Assembly (NCBI RefSeq): GCF_963259705.1
Contig: NC_081844.1
Coordinates: forward strand, 47,105,501-47,169,500
DNA: 64,000 nt
Direction of reading: 5' to 3'
Origin: Myotis daubentonii
Taxonomy: Eukaryota; Chordata; Mammalia; Chiroptera; Vespertilionidae
Positions 25,043-36,118 of this stretch are shown here, piece after piece. Positions within the stretch are counted from its first letter, which is position 1. Each line of letters opens with the position of its first letter. Made by a program: the position numbers and the translations under genes. Below the pieces are notes generated by a model. It worked only from the letters and a program-made list of their open reading frames with translations. It was not told the origin of the DNA and did not search any database.

Positions 25043-25472
25043 ATTGTATAATTATTTAAATACTATCTAAATTAACTAGGGTCACTATATTTCTTAAATC
25101 TTCCATAATAATGAATTTGTCTTTTAAAAATAATCAGTGCTTTTAAAAAAAGTCTATAAATTATTCTTTGGGATGAGAAGTTTGGGGCTCTTTCACTGGC
25201 TGCTTGAGGCCACATAGAACCCTTGCCTCTAGTCATTGGGCCAGCTCCTCTCTCCATCTCTCTCTCCCTCACTTTCCCCTCCCATATTGCTCTAGGAAGT
25301 CAAGTTCTCATTCCATAATGAAGAACAACACAGCTCTCTCTGCTTAGCCCCTGTGTCCAAACTCAATTCCAGGTTTACCTGGAATGAACCAAAATATCAG
25401 CCATGTGATTAGCTCCAAAAAAAAAAGGACAGCAGAGAATCTTACATTATATATTCTTTAATGTAAGATTCA

Positions 25473-25623
25473 CTTTTTTAAAAATATATATACTTTTATT
25501 GACTTCAGAGAGGGAGAGGGAGAAAGAGATGGAAACAAAAATAAGAATCATTGATCAGCTGCCTCCCAGTTCACCTCCCAGTTCATAGGTCTGTGCTCAA
25601 CCACTGAGCCACACTGGCTAGGC
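25473..25623 (-). mobile_element. Ves SINE (minus), internally shortened
   Basis: TTTATTGACTTCAGAGAGGG through CCACACTGGCTAGGC. The middle is shorter than in other copies here, with a small CACCTCCCAGTTCA duplication. Confidence 0.85.
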
Positions 25624-25959
25624 AGATCCATCCTTTGGTTTAAGAGGCAGCTGAGAGTTTAAATACCTTTTTTTTTTTTTGTTAGGGGGTTGAGTGACCA
25701 CTTGAACAGAGAGGCCATGCAATTATATGACCTATTTCATTGATTAAAACATCTGGTTGTGCTGTTGTTTCCCAATAGTCTTTTCTCTTGACTCTTGTCT
25801 AATTCATTTAAACAAAAATAATACAAAGAGTTTTTCTGTCTTCCAGCACTCTAAGTCTCAAGTGAATTGCTATCTAGTTAGACAGTTTCCTCTTATGTCT
25901 CTCAAGTACTTTTTTAAATTTCATAAAATTAGACTTTTTTTTAGTTCAAAGGAAACTTA

Positions 25960-26045
25960 GAGCTTATAGAGTACAATTCCCTCACTTTTACATAAGAAGA
26001 AACTGAGGTTATGTAGCTATGTTCCCTTTTGATTTCAGCTCTATT
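25960..26045 (-). mobile_element. MIR fragment (minus)
   Basis: CTCACTTTTACATAAGAAG then AAACTGAGGTTATGTAGC resembles the MIR core. Weak. Confidence 0.4.
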
Positions 26046-26176
26046 ATCCTTTACTCACTTTTAAAACTGAAAAGTCTTCAAATTTCATATGTAGTTTAAG
26101 AAGGGCAGGAAATATCAGAAGGGTAAAACATCACCTAAAAATAGGAAGGACCTAAAGGGTATAAAAGTAAATGTAT

Positions 26177-26315
26177 TGCCCTGGCCAGTGTGGCTCAGTT
26201 GATTGGGCATCATCCTGTGCACTGGTGCTGGTTGGATTCCCGGTCAGGGCACATCCTTGGTAGGGAGCATGCAGGAGGCAGCTGATGGATGTTCCACTCT
26301 CATTTTGATGTTTCT
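26177..26315 (+). mobile_element. Ves SINE, 5' part (split by an LTR)
   Basis: Ves A/B box region to GATGTTTCT. The rest continues after the LTR at 26790-26860 (TTTCTCTTTCTC...CTCTCTAAAAATAATAAT). Confidence 0.88.
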
Positions 26316-26789
26316 TGCCGGAGACCAAATCCAGCATGTCATAATTTCAAGAGTTTCATCATGTAGTCAGTCACCTGTTGGGAATGGCTGAAGGCATTTC
26401 CCCAAACCTGAAAAGGGATTATTGCTTGGCTGCCAGACAGCTAAAAGGCATCTTAATCTACATGTTATTGCCTCCTACTGGCCAAACACCTGAACAGCCG
26501 TAGGCTAATTCCCCCATTCTGACAATGGACTCTGTACTAAACTCTGACCCTTTGAAGTGTATATCTCTGCCTTGCCTCAGGACAAATTGTGTTAATAAAA
26601 AGCATGGGGTCCTGGGACGAGGAGACCTGAGAAATTTAGATCTTGGATCTTAGCTCCTTTAGCTAAGCTCCTCTAACCCCCAAATGCCTTTCAAAATTAT
26701 ACTTCGTCTCTGGACTCTTATTTAAAATCTACGCACAGCCTTCTCCAGATTCCTGACCCCTTCTTGATGCTGGGCCAAGAACCCCGGCA
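26316..26789 (+). mobile_element. Solo LTR of an endogenous retrovirus, 474 bp
   Basis: It begins TGCCGGAGACC and ends AACCCCGGCA, giving matched TGCCGG/CCGGCA termini. It is flanked by the 5-bp direct repeat TTTCT. AATAAA lies at 26594-26599, as expected at the R region. No gag, pol or env sequence is present, so it is the product of recombination between two LTRs. It sits inside a Ves SINE and is younger than it. The family is not identified. Confidence 0.88.
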
Positions 26790-26860
26790 TTTCTCTTTCT
26801 CTTTCCCTGTCCCACCCCCTCTCTAAAAATAATAATAATTATTTACTAAAAATATTTTAA
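26790..26860 (+). mobile_element. Ves SINE, 3' part (after the LTR)
   Basis: CT-rich Ves 3' body and A/T-rich tail, continuing the element begun at 26177. Confidence 0.8.
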
Positions 26861-28470
26861 AATAAATTTATTATCCACCAAAATCCTAGCTTCATAGATT
26901 AAGACTTTGCCAACATACTAAACTAGCATGTTTATTTTTCATATACCTGCCTGGTAGGTATCCATTTTAAATCATTCTCATAATCAAGGAGATAATGGTC
27001 AGAGGAAAGAAGGGTTCTAACTATATCTTCCCAAGTCCATGCTTACAGTCAGGCCCAAAGAGACTGTAATGAAAGGGGCTTATGAAATTCTCAGAGAAGA
27101 TTAAGATCAGTGGATGTTTTCACTATCGCCCCACCCTCTCCCCCTCCAGCCCATGCTCCTATGCTATTCCCAGGATGACCAAATGGTCTTTAAAGATACA
27201 GGCCTTTTCCATCACAGCCATGCGGATCATTAATCTGTCCTTCTCTCTAAGATGAGAGGGTCCTTGTGTGCTGAAGGTTGAAAGTGAGACTGAGCATTGC
27301 TATATGGGTGTCCAGTGAAGCCACAGTGGAAGAAGCGTTGCCAGTTTTTCAGGAGCAATGTGTAGCCAATCAGAAACCCCGCTTCTAATGTCAGACAGAT
27401 GCTTTCTCTTCTGTAGATACCTCCCAAAATAGCTTGGGCACCAAACACCTAGGTGCTTAACCTCACCCATAACCCATCCCTCCTCACCCTCCCCCCTCCC
27501 CCAAAGAATATCACGTCTTCTGTCTTTCTGCCTATGCCGAGGCTGGTGCCGGAGAGACTGGCACAGCCGAGACTGTCCGCACTGAGTAGAGTCACCTTAA
27601 ACTTGCTCTTTTCCTCCTTCTCTCCACCTCAGCACACACATACCTCCCTGAGATGCAGTGGCATGCTTTCCAACTTCATGGAGATGGAGAGAATACTTAG
27701 AGAAGCAACACAATGCATCTTCGCTGTTGGGGAAAGCTACCCAAAGGCGATAACAGTTCATGGTTTGGTAGCTACCGGTAGTAGCTATCCAGTAACATGC
27801 CAGTCTGATTTCCTATTTACCCTATGGGATGAGACTGTCTTTGAATTTTTGTTCCAGGCATTGAGATGAAGTGAGTATGTGAAAGGTATAGTCTCCCCGG
27901 CCACCGTCTCACCTCCTTTTAATCCTGCTATGTGCTGTTTCTCCTTCTTTTCATTTCTCCCACATATAGACGGTTTAGTGCCAAGTGAAACCTCCTGTCC
28001 TTTTCCTGGAAAAATTTCCCTTCCTGGCCTCCCATGACCGGGGTATTAATTTGCAATTCTAATGAACCAGTCTTTCTTTCTCCCCAGCACTTAATTTCTC
28101 CTTTTTTTATCTTAACCATTCTCTCTATTCCTCAGTCTCACCACATGTCCTGACAAAATACACACAAAGAGAAACTCTCCTCTCCTGGCCCCAAAACTTG
28201 CAACCAGAATTCTTCTTTCTACCCATCTCTTTTCCCTAATATTCCCTCCTCATGAATTAGAACTTTCATAGAGGCTAGTTAGATGTTTAACATACTACAT
28301 GCAGATTGCACGTACACACCCACTGTGTGGGTACCAGGATCCATGGGCTAGTTTTTGCAGTAATGAGTAAGATGGTTCCAACATCTCACAGGGTAAGGAA
28401 ACTAGGAACTGCACGTTTTTGTGGCCATTTAAACAGATAAATATTTCTTTACAGACTTGAAATAGAAATG
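26861..28470. other. Intron, nothing firm
   Basis: The longest frame (27453-27869, plus, 138 codons) has no recognisable motif and is probably chance. No repeat family recognised. Confidence 0.45.
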
Positions 28471-28482
28471 TTATAGGTTAAG

Positions 28483-28692
28483 CCTGGCCTGTGTGGCTCA
28501 GTGGTTGAGCATCGACCCCTGCAATAAGAGGTCACAGGTTTGATTTCTTCTCAGGGCACATGCCCGGGTTGCAGGCTCATAGTTGATGTTTCTCTCTCAT
28601 CGATGTTTCTATCTCTCCCATCGATGTTTCTATCTCTCCCTCCCTCCCTTTCTCTCTCTAAAAAACACACAAAAACATATTTTTTAAAAAAC
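28483..28692 (+). mobile_element. Ves SINE
   Basis: GCCTGGCCTGTGTGGCTCAG start. The CT-rich part has a local ATCGATGTTTCTATCTCTCC duplication. Approximate target duplication GTTATAGGTTAAG / GTTATAAGTTAAG. Confidence 0.93.
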
Positions 28693-28721
28693 GTTATAAG
28701 TTAAGACATGCAAATAAACAT

Positions 28722-28926
28722 GAATTTTTTAATAAAAAAATACTGATTTTAGAGAGAGGAAGGAAGAGAGAGATGTGAGAGAGAAACATAGATTAGTTGC
28801 CTTTCACACACGCCCGACTGGGGAGTGAACCCCACAACCTGGCTATATGTCCTGACCAGGAATCAAACCTACCCTTTTGGTGTAAGGGATGACGCTCCAG
28901 CGAATTGAGCCACACCAGCCAGGGCA
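28722..28926 (-). mobile_element. Ves SINE (minus), tail to tail with the previous one
   Basis: Reverse Ves body ending CCACACCAGCCAGGG. Only about 30 bp separates the two A-rich tails, so the pair forms a diverged inverted repeat. Confidence 0.9.
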
Positions 28927-29917
28927 TGAATTAATAAATTTTTAAGAAAATATATAAATGTATGTGCCTGGATCTACTAAGAGAAATCAGATTAGCCGTC
29001 CCATAAAGTTTTCTTGAAAGCTCTTATCCAGGGCCCATATTGCAAGAATAAATTAATGACAAAATGGATTAAGTTCCCAGATACATCAGACACTGGGTTC
29101 TGAAATAGAACACTCTTCAGGCTGTCATTCTGTTCTCTCACAAAACCTCTGATTCTTATCTTGCTTTTCATCCTCCTCTCTCATATTCCTTGGCTCATCC
29201 CAGCCTTTTGATATTTTAATAGGGTTTTCCCAGAGCCGGTTAGAAATGTTTGACTCATTTTCAATAGTCCAGAAGATGTACCATTTTCACTTTCCTAATT
29301 GGATCTGGTTTGTTGGAAACTGCAAAACTGCTTCATGATTTATAAATGTTTCTACTTTCTCACACATTTCAAACTTAGACAAGAAGACGTCATCAATCAA
29401 ACTTTCTGTTAGGCTCTCTTAACCTCCATTTAACCTCCCTCTTTGTGTTAAGATCAAGAGAGGTGGCTGGTTTGGCTAAGTTAAATTTAGCTTTTTATTT
29501 CTGCTCTTCTGATTGCAGTCCTTACCCTGATCTTTTAGCTGACAGCGGGATTTACGCTTCCTGGAAAGAAGGATTATGTTTGTTCGTTAAAATTCGATAA
29601 CTTTTCTCAGCAGCTGAGCATTTATCCCGTGTTGACCTGAAATAATGTGGCAAATCATTTGTCTATCAAATCCATTTTAATGCCAAAAAAAATCTATACT
29701 AATGTTTTTGCACTGCTACTGAGTCTTAGGCATCTTTTTTCAAAGTTTCTAAGCAAGTATATATAGCAGGCTCAATATTATTTTCATCATTCATTATAGT
29801 CATTACCTTAGGAGGGGCTGCACACAAAAAATTAAATAGATTTATTCCCTTCCCTCTAAGTGTTCACAATCTAAGGTGGATAGATATGAATAGACACTGG
29901 CTATAATTTATTAAATT
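28927..29917. other. Intron, nothing recognised
   Basis: No exon, repeat family or long frame seen. Confidence 0.45.
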
Positions 29918-29930
29918 AAATGTAAACAGA

Positions 29931-30190
29931 ACCCTGGCCAGTATGCTAAGTGGTTAGAGCATTGGCCCACACACCAAAGAGTCTCGTGTTCCATTCCCCA
30001 TCAAGGGCATGTACCTGGGTTGCAGTTTCTAGCCCCAGCCCTGTCGGGGCACATGCAGGAGGCAACCAATTGATGTGTTTGCATTCTGCCCCCTCCCCTT
30101 CCTCCCTTCCACTCTCTCTAAAAATCAATGGAAAAAATAGACTTGTGTGAGGATTAACACACACACACACACGCACAAAAAAAATAGAAT
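29931..30190 (+). mobile_element. Ves-related SINE, older subtype
   Basis: CCCTGGCCAGTATGCTAAGTGG head, then CTCTCTAAAAATCAATGG and a GTGTGAGGATTA end, unlike the TGAAATCAATAAAA ending of most copies here. Target duplication AAATGTAAACAGA / AAATGTGAACAGA. Confidence 0.88.
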
Positions 30191-30203
30191 AAAATGTGAA
30201 CAG

Positions 30204-31035
30204 ATAATTCAAAGCCAAACATTTTATCGTTATTGTATCTCCTCAACATTCTGCCTACAGTGCAGTTACAATGAATGCCTAAGTAGATCAGTGAAGGAAG
30301 AAGAACGAATGTGGCAGTGCTCAAGAAGAATGGAACTTAACAAGGCAGTGTGTTGTGGAGAAATCAAAGAAAGAATGGTGCTAAATAGTGTTGGATAAGA
30401 ATAGAGTCTGAAGACAGAGAGAAAGCCTTCAGAGATAAAAGAAAAATTCGGTGAGATCAGCAGCAGCCTGAAATATAGAGGCAGGGCAAGAAACAGGCAA
30501 AGGCATCTGTGTGCTCTGGTTGATGACCTCAGTGAAACCCTTAGAAAGCCGTCATATGCAGTCCAGGCCCAGATGGGTTTGCATTTAAAGAAACGCACCT
30601 AGAACAAGAGGATTCACCTTTACCTGTGCCCCTGAAAAGATTTAAAGAATAATCCATTATAAATGATCCACACAAGCCTTATTGAGGTGCCACATGCTCT
30701 CCTCCTCTCAGTCCTTCTCCCATCCCCAGGAGCCTCTGAGACGCTTCTCTCTTTGATCCAAGGCTGTGTGGACGCGGTATTGCCTCTGTTTCCCCATCAC
30801 TCAGCCCTCGCTCCTGATGCACTTCCGACCCCACACGCCCCTTGCCCCACAGTCTTCTTGGGCACAAGGTTTGTTTTCTATTCTGACTGATTTTGTCAGG
30901 AGCATTCATCTCTCAGTTTTTGTCTTTTTTTCCTCAGAAAGCACTGAGTCTGGGAGGATTTCAGAGGAGAAAGTTAAAAAGGCAATGCCAGCATTCTCTG
31001 TCATGAAATTTGAGAGTGGAGGGAAATGTTATAAA

Positions 31036-31090
<55 letters not shown>

Positions 31091-32078
31091 TAATAGTTCT
31101 GCCCCATGATTGATATTAAGAAAGTCAAAGCCAGATACAATACATGGTAAAAAAAAAAAAATTCATATTTTTAGGAAACAAATTTCAGATGTGCAGAAAT
31201 GAAATTTTATGTTTCTATGACTTAACTCGGAGCTCATGACTTCTACATAAAATGATATGTTTAATTTGCTTGGTTTAAAAATCAGACAGTTTTTTTTAAT
31301 AATGCAACTTAAATCATTTAATAATTCTTACTTACTTCACCCTTTTCCTCTCCTTTCCAATAGAATCTAGGTTCAGGGGCAGCTTCTGGACTATCAGAGT
31401 GGAGGGCATTTAGGGAGATGAACATCTAATTCTGTGAGATTTCACTCATTCGGCCAGATGTTGGCTCAGCACCTACCAAAGCTTGCAAACACTTTCATAT
31501 TCTCCAGCTACCAGGGCCAGATAGATAATCCAGGTGCTTCTCACCCACACAACACATTTTCACGTTGACTGTTCAAAGCCACCTTCTCGGGGAAGCATAG
31601 AAAACCCTCCCAAGTCTTTCCTCATCCCTTGGGAGTGAAGACAGATTTGAGGCTGACTCAGACCCTCTTTCTAGCATACCCTTCCACCACAGCTACCCAG
31701 CCCCCTCTCACCAAACAGGGCATATGACTTCTGCTAGATCGCCCTTTCCTTGGGCTGCATATTAGGATTTGAGGTAAGAATCACCTCTGCTTGGCCAATC
31801 CCCCAAACTTCCTTGGTGATTTTCACCTCCTCCTTCCCCTGTGGGTTTTAGGTTCCAAAGGGACACAATGGTTCCTTCTCATATTTAGCTCTCACCAAGT
31901 TCAGGAAATTTGCTTTCAGGGTATCACCTCCTTAAGCTTCTCAATAGGTGGTAGAAAGACTCCGTGCTCTGTGTCCTTTAGTATTTGGTGTTGATATTTA
32001 AAACTAAGATAGTAGAATTCAAAAAATAAATTTAAAAAATATCCTCTCTGAAGCCCCTGTTTTCTGTTTGTTTGTTTG
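30204..32078. other. Intron with a (CA)n run
   Basis: A (CA)n microsatellite lies at 31041-31087. Otherwise only chance frames. Confidence 0.45.
31041..31087. repeat. (CA)n microsatellite
   Basis: About 23 CA units. Confidence 0.97.
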
Positions 32079-32290
32079 TTGTAATATATTTTTACTGATT
32101 TCAAAGAGGATAGGAGAGGGAGAGAGACAGAAACATCAATGATGAGAGAGAATCATTGATCAGCTGCCTCCTTCATGCCCCACACTGGGGATCGAGCCCG
32201 CAACCAGGACATGTGCCCTGACTGGTAGTCAAACCACAACATCATGGTTCATGAGTCGACACTCAACCACTGTGCCATGCCAGCTGGGCT
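32079..32290 (-). mobile_element. Ves SINE (minus)
   Basis: TTTTTACTGATTTCAAAGAG through GCCATGCCAGCTGGGC. Confidence 0.92.
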
Positions 32291-32908
32291 CAAGCACTTC
32301 TTTTTGCCGTTGAAAGCCATTATGTTTAAGCTACCGAACTCAGGCAAGAATTTTACTATTCTAGAAAGGTTCTTTTATGCTCTACCTTCCCGGAGCAATG
32401 AAGTACAGTCTAACGTCCAGCTTTAGTGGTGGGAGGATAAATAAGGAATAACCAAGAAGAAGGCATACGTGGATGTATCATAAAAGCATGAAACTATAGG
32501 GGCAGAAAAGTTTTCCTGTCTTCCCTTCCAGGTTCTTTTACTGGCCTAATAATTACATTGGCATGGGACAGATTAACAGGAAAAAAACAAATCTCATATG
32601 TACAGGATCCCCAAAGGCATGACGCACACCCCTCACCTCCCACCCGAGCCATCAGGTAGTTGAGGCGTATAGACCATCCTGAGCTAAGAGGAGGTTCACA
32701 GGGGGCTGGAGTTTCAAAGGGAGGAAAACAATTCGCGGGTAGATGAGAAGAGCAAATGTTTGTTAAACAGATGTTTACCCTGTCATGCAGGTAAGTCTTT
32801 CTGATATAAAAAGTTATCTCTGATAATAACTCTCTTCCTGGTGCAAGCCCCTGTCTCAATCCTTTTAGGCAGTTAAAGGAAAGACAAAAAGCTTTTTCGT
32901 TGTGGTAA
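32291..32908. other. Intron, possible old dispersed repeat
   Basis: 32495-32905 shares wording (GACAGATTAACAGGAAA; CTTTTAGG) with 45650-46200 and 49215-50035. This suggests a common old repeat I cannot name. No coding signal. Confidence 0.35.
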
Positions 32909-32920
32909 AAATGAGGTAGA

Positions 32921-33130
32921 ATGCCCTGCTGGCATGGCTCAGCGGTTGAGCGTCGACCTATGAACCAGGAGTTCATGGTTCAATTCCCAGTCAGGGAGTA
33001 TGACTGGATTGCGGGCTGGAACCTTGGTGTAGGGTGTGTGGGAGGCAACCAATCAATGATTCTCTCTCATCATTGATGTTTCTCTCTCTCTCTCTCCCTT
33101 CCTCTCTGAAATCAAAAATATGTTTTTTAA
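32921..33130 (+). mobile_element. Ves SINE
   Basis: TGCCCTGCTGGCATGGCTCAG through TGAAATCAAAAATATG. Approximate target duplication AATGAGGTAGAA / AATGGAGTAGAA. Confidence 0.93.
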
Positions 33131-33274
33131 ATGGAGTAGAAAAAAATCAGAGACTCCAAGTCAGAAACACACAGATGATATGGAATTACATATCTTATAA
33201 ATAATATTCCTGTGATTAAAATTCTTTGTATCTTACACCATAGTCCTCAGAAAGCTTAAAGCGCACATACATTG

Positions 33275-33276
<2 letters not shown>

Positions 33277-33309
<33 letters not shown>
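33277..33309. repeat. (CA)n microsatellite
   Basis: About 16 CA units. Confidence 0.95.
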
Positions 33310-33311
<2 letters not shown>

Positions 33312-33489
33312 ATATGGTGTCCAGGTCATTTTATATTTACTCAAAATATTGCATGGGTATATGTCAAATGCCAGGCAAAAGGAAAGTTAAATATTTTTCA
33401 AATAATAACAATTTTAAGACCTAGAAACTTTACAAACTGTTTCAGCTATAAGTTTAAAATATTAAAATATTTACCAAGTTTTAAAAAAT

Positions 33490-33800
33490 TACTTTGAAAA
33501 AATTTAAAACCACGAAAATATTACAAAAGTAGTACATTGAACACCCATATACCTTTCACCAGGAGTCACCCCTGTGTTAACATTTTACCACATTTGCTTT
33601 CTATCTCTCACCACATTCATACATACATACATACATACATACATACATACATACATAATTTTTTTTTCTTTTTGAATGACTTAAGAGTAAGTTGCAAACA
33701 TTATGACCCTTCAGTCCTAAATACTTTAGCCTGTATATACGAAGAATTACATTCTCTAAGCCCCCTTACAGTTACTAAAATAGAGGCCTCATCTATTCAG
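33490..33800 (-). mobile_element. Old L1 3' UTR-like segment with (CATA)n
   Basis: ACACCCATATACCTTTCACC, ACCACATTTGCTTTCTATC and GAGTAAGTTGCAAACATTATG resemble an old L1 3' region. A (CATA)n run lies at about 33615-33656. Strand and limits are uncertain. Confidence 0.5.
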
Positions 33801-34319
33801 TTGTTTATTTCTGGAAACTTCTCTAAAGAGGAAAAATAACGAGATCTTCTCCTTTCTAATTTTTTAAATTTACTTCCTAAATATGAGGAAGGAAAAGCTA
33901 AGGTAATAAATCTTTGTCTTCTTTGGAAATCATTGCTCCATATGAACCATGAGTCTGGATTTATAAGGCTGCCATCTCCAATACATCTGTCAAGAAGCAA
34001 TAGAAAAATGTCTATTTAAATGCATCCTGTTTGTCTTTGACCTTGTGGGGAAATAACGTGGAACACTCAGGGCAACACACACATAACATACCCTGATGAA
34101 ACAGCATCTTATCCTTGCACTCAGTGATTTCAAAAGGACAGACAACCCAGAACAGAAGAGGAAGTGAATTCAAAGGTATAATTGAGCTTGATGATGAAGG
34201 GGAAGACTTAAATGAAAAAGAAGACATGCAGGGACACTATCATAAACAAAAAAAAAAGAAAGCAAAAGTATGAATGATTTTTCAGGAACTCATGAACAGG
34301 TCAATATGGGAGTACTGGT

Positions 34320-34545
34320 AGACACACAGCGGTTAAGAACACAGGTTCTGAAATCAGACCTGTGTCTGAATCTCAGTTCTGCCGCGTTCTAGTTCTGTGT
34401 TCCCCACACAAGTTACTTTTCTATGCCTTACCTTCTATCTGTAAAATCATGATAATATTAATAATTATTTAATGGAGTTAAGAAGAGGAAATAAAATAAG
34501 GCATGGAAAATGTCTAGCCTTTTGCCTAAAATATAGTAAACATCA
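34320..34545 (+). mobile_element. MIR (plus)
   Basis: AGCGGTTAAGAACACAGG, then TCTGAATCTCAGTTCTGCC, then ATCTGTAAAATCATGATAAT, then AAATATAGTAAACATCAA follow the whole MIR consensus in order. Confidence 0.85.
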
Positions 34546-35204
34546 AAAAGCTGAAAGATAAAGAAAACTAATGGAAGTGAAAAGTTAATGTAATGTCCTC
34601 TTAGGTTTAAAAAGGTAGGTTTGTGGCCAGTTGGGGACACTTGGACTATAAGTCTAAAGTATAATCAAACGGAAGCCATTAAAAATTTATTACCCAGACG
34701 TGAGATAATACAGACTGGAATCACAGACAGTAGAATGGAAATGAGACACTGGATGGAAGAGCTATCAAAAAGAAATACAACTGCCCTTGATTTGGGATCT
34801 TTATTTCTTGGCTGCACTACTAGCGTAATCAATAAAACTGACTGCTGTCACAGCACTCACTGAGCAGGGATAAAATGTGATGGTTGGAAAGTCAAGAAAA
34901 GAATTTTGTCATAGTTTGAGATAAGTGCTAGAATGTATAAATAGAAAATTCAGAAATTGCAGCTACTCCATGTGTTACGAAATATATGCGCTTATTAAAT
35001 AAATGCTTACTAAATGCTTATTATGGCAGAATCCTAAGGCCTAAGCGATATTTATAACATCTCACCCAACTGAATATTACTTATCCTAGAACCTCAAAAC
35101 TTGGATTCTTGAAAGTCCAGACACATTTTCAAAAGTAAGAAAAAAATGTTCAAGCCCCATTAATAGCTTATTTAATTGGCATTAAGGGCCCTTTAGATTT
35201 ACGC
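34546..35204. other. Intron, nothing recognised
   Basis: The 80-codon frame at 34621-34863 has no known motif. Confidence 0.45.
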
Positions 35205-35402
35205 CAGAGGTGGGGAACCTTTTTCCTCCAAGGGCCATTTGGATATTTATAACATCATTCACGGGCCATACAAAATTATCAACTTAAAAATTAGCCTGCT
35301 ATCTTTGGTCAAACATTTAATTAACTCCTAAGCTTTGGCAGAGCTAGGCCAATGGATTCCGCAGGCCTTCACATGGCCTGCGGCCCAGTGTTCCCACCCC
35401 TG
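35205..35402 (+). mobile_element. hAT MITE (CAGAGGTGGGGAACC family)
   Basis: A 198-bp element starts CAGAGGTGGGGAACCTTTTT and ends TTCCCACCCCTG, giving imperfect inverted termini. The interior (GGGCCATTTGGATATTTATA, GGGCCATACAAAATTATC) is typical of young vesper-bat hAT MITEs. No coding capacity. Confidence 0.85.
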
Positions 35403-35903
35403 CTTTACATCTACCAGTCTGAGCATCTGCATTTTGAGCTGCAGCAGATTCAAGTAATAAATTAGAAATGGTCATTAGAGCCTTCAGACCACAGAGGCAG
35501 ACAAATTTATGATAGTTGAAGTGACAGTCAGTGAAGAATTGTGAAGAACAACTATAAAAAGTTGACAGAACTCTGAAAGCACAGGAGTCTGAGATCAAAT
35601 TTATAGGACGTGTGTCTCCTCAAAGGCCCTACAGGCATCAGCGTGATAACCCACATTCACAAGGGAGCGTTGATACTGTATTCAATACATTTCCAAAACT
35701 TTAGAAGTTAAGCTGAACGCAAAAACTGAATCAGAGAGTCCAGTACAGAAGCTTCTGACAAGTTTTGCTAAAAAGAAGAGATGAGAAATTGGGATGTAAC
35801 TGGTATAAGAAATTATGGAGTGTTTTTTTTTTTCTTTTGTCTTGTTTTGAAGAGGGGAGACATAACAGCATGTTTTCAGGCTGCTGAGAGAAAAAGGAGA
35901 ATC

Positions 35904-36118
35904 TGCCCTAACCAGTTTGGCTCAGTGGATAGAGCGCCGGCCTGCGGATTCAAGGGTCCCAGGTTCGATTCCGGTCAAGGGCATGTACCTGGGTTGCCGG
36001 CACATCCCCAGTAGGGAGTGTGCAGGAGGCAGCTGATCGATGTTTCTCTCTCATCGATGTTTCTAACTCTCTATCCCTATCCCTTCCTCTCTGTAAAAAA
36101 TCAATAAAATATTTAAAA
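35904..36118 (+). mobile_element. Ves SINE
   Basis: CCCTAACCAGTTTGGCTCAG through CTGTAAAAAATCAATAAAAT. Flanking AGAATC repeats. Confidence 0.95.

Noticed and set aside
26316..26789. Possible complete provirus
   Set aside because: Only a single LTR is present, with no internal coding sequence.
27453..27869. 138-codon plus-strand open frame
   Set aside because: No domain, no splice or polyadenylation context, ordinary composition; consistent with chance in 64 kb.
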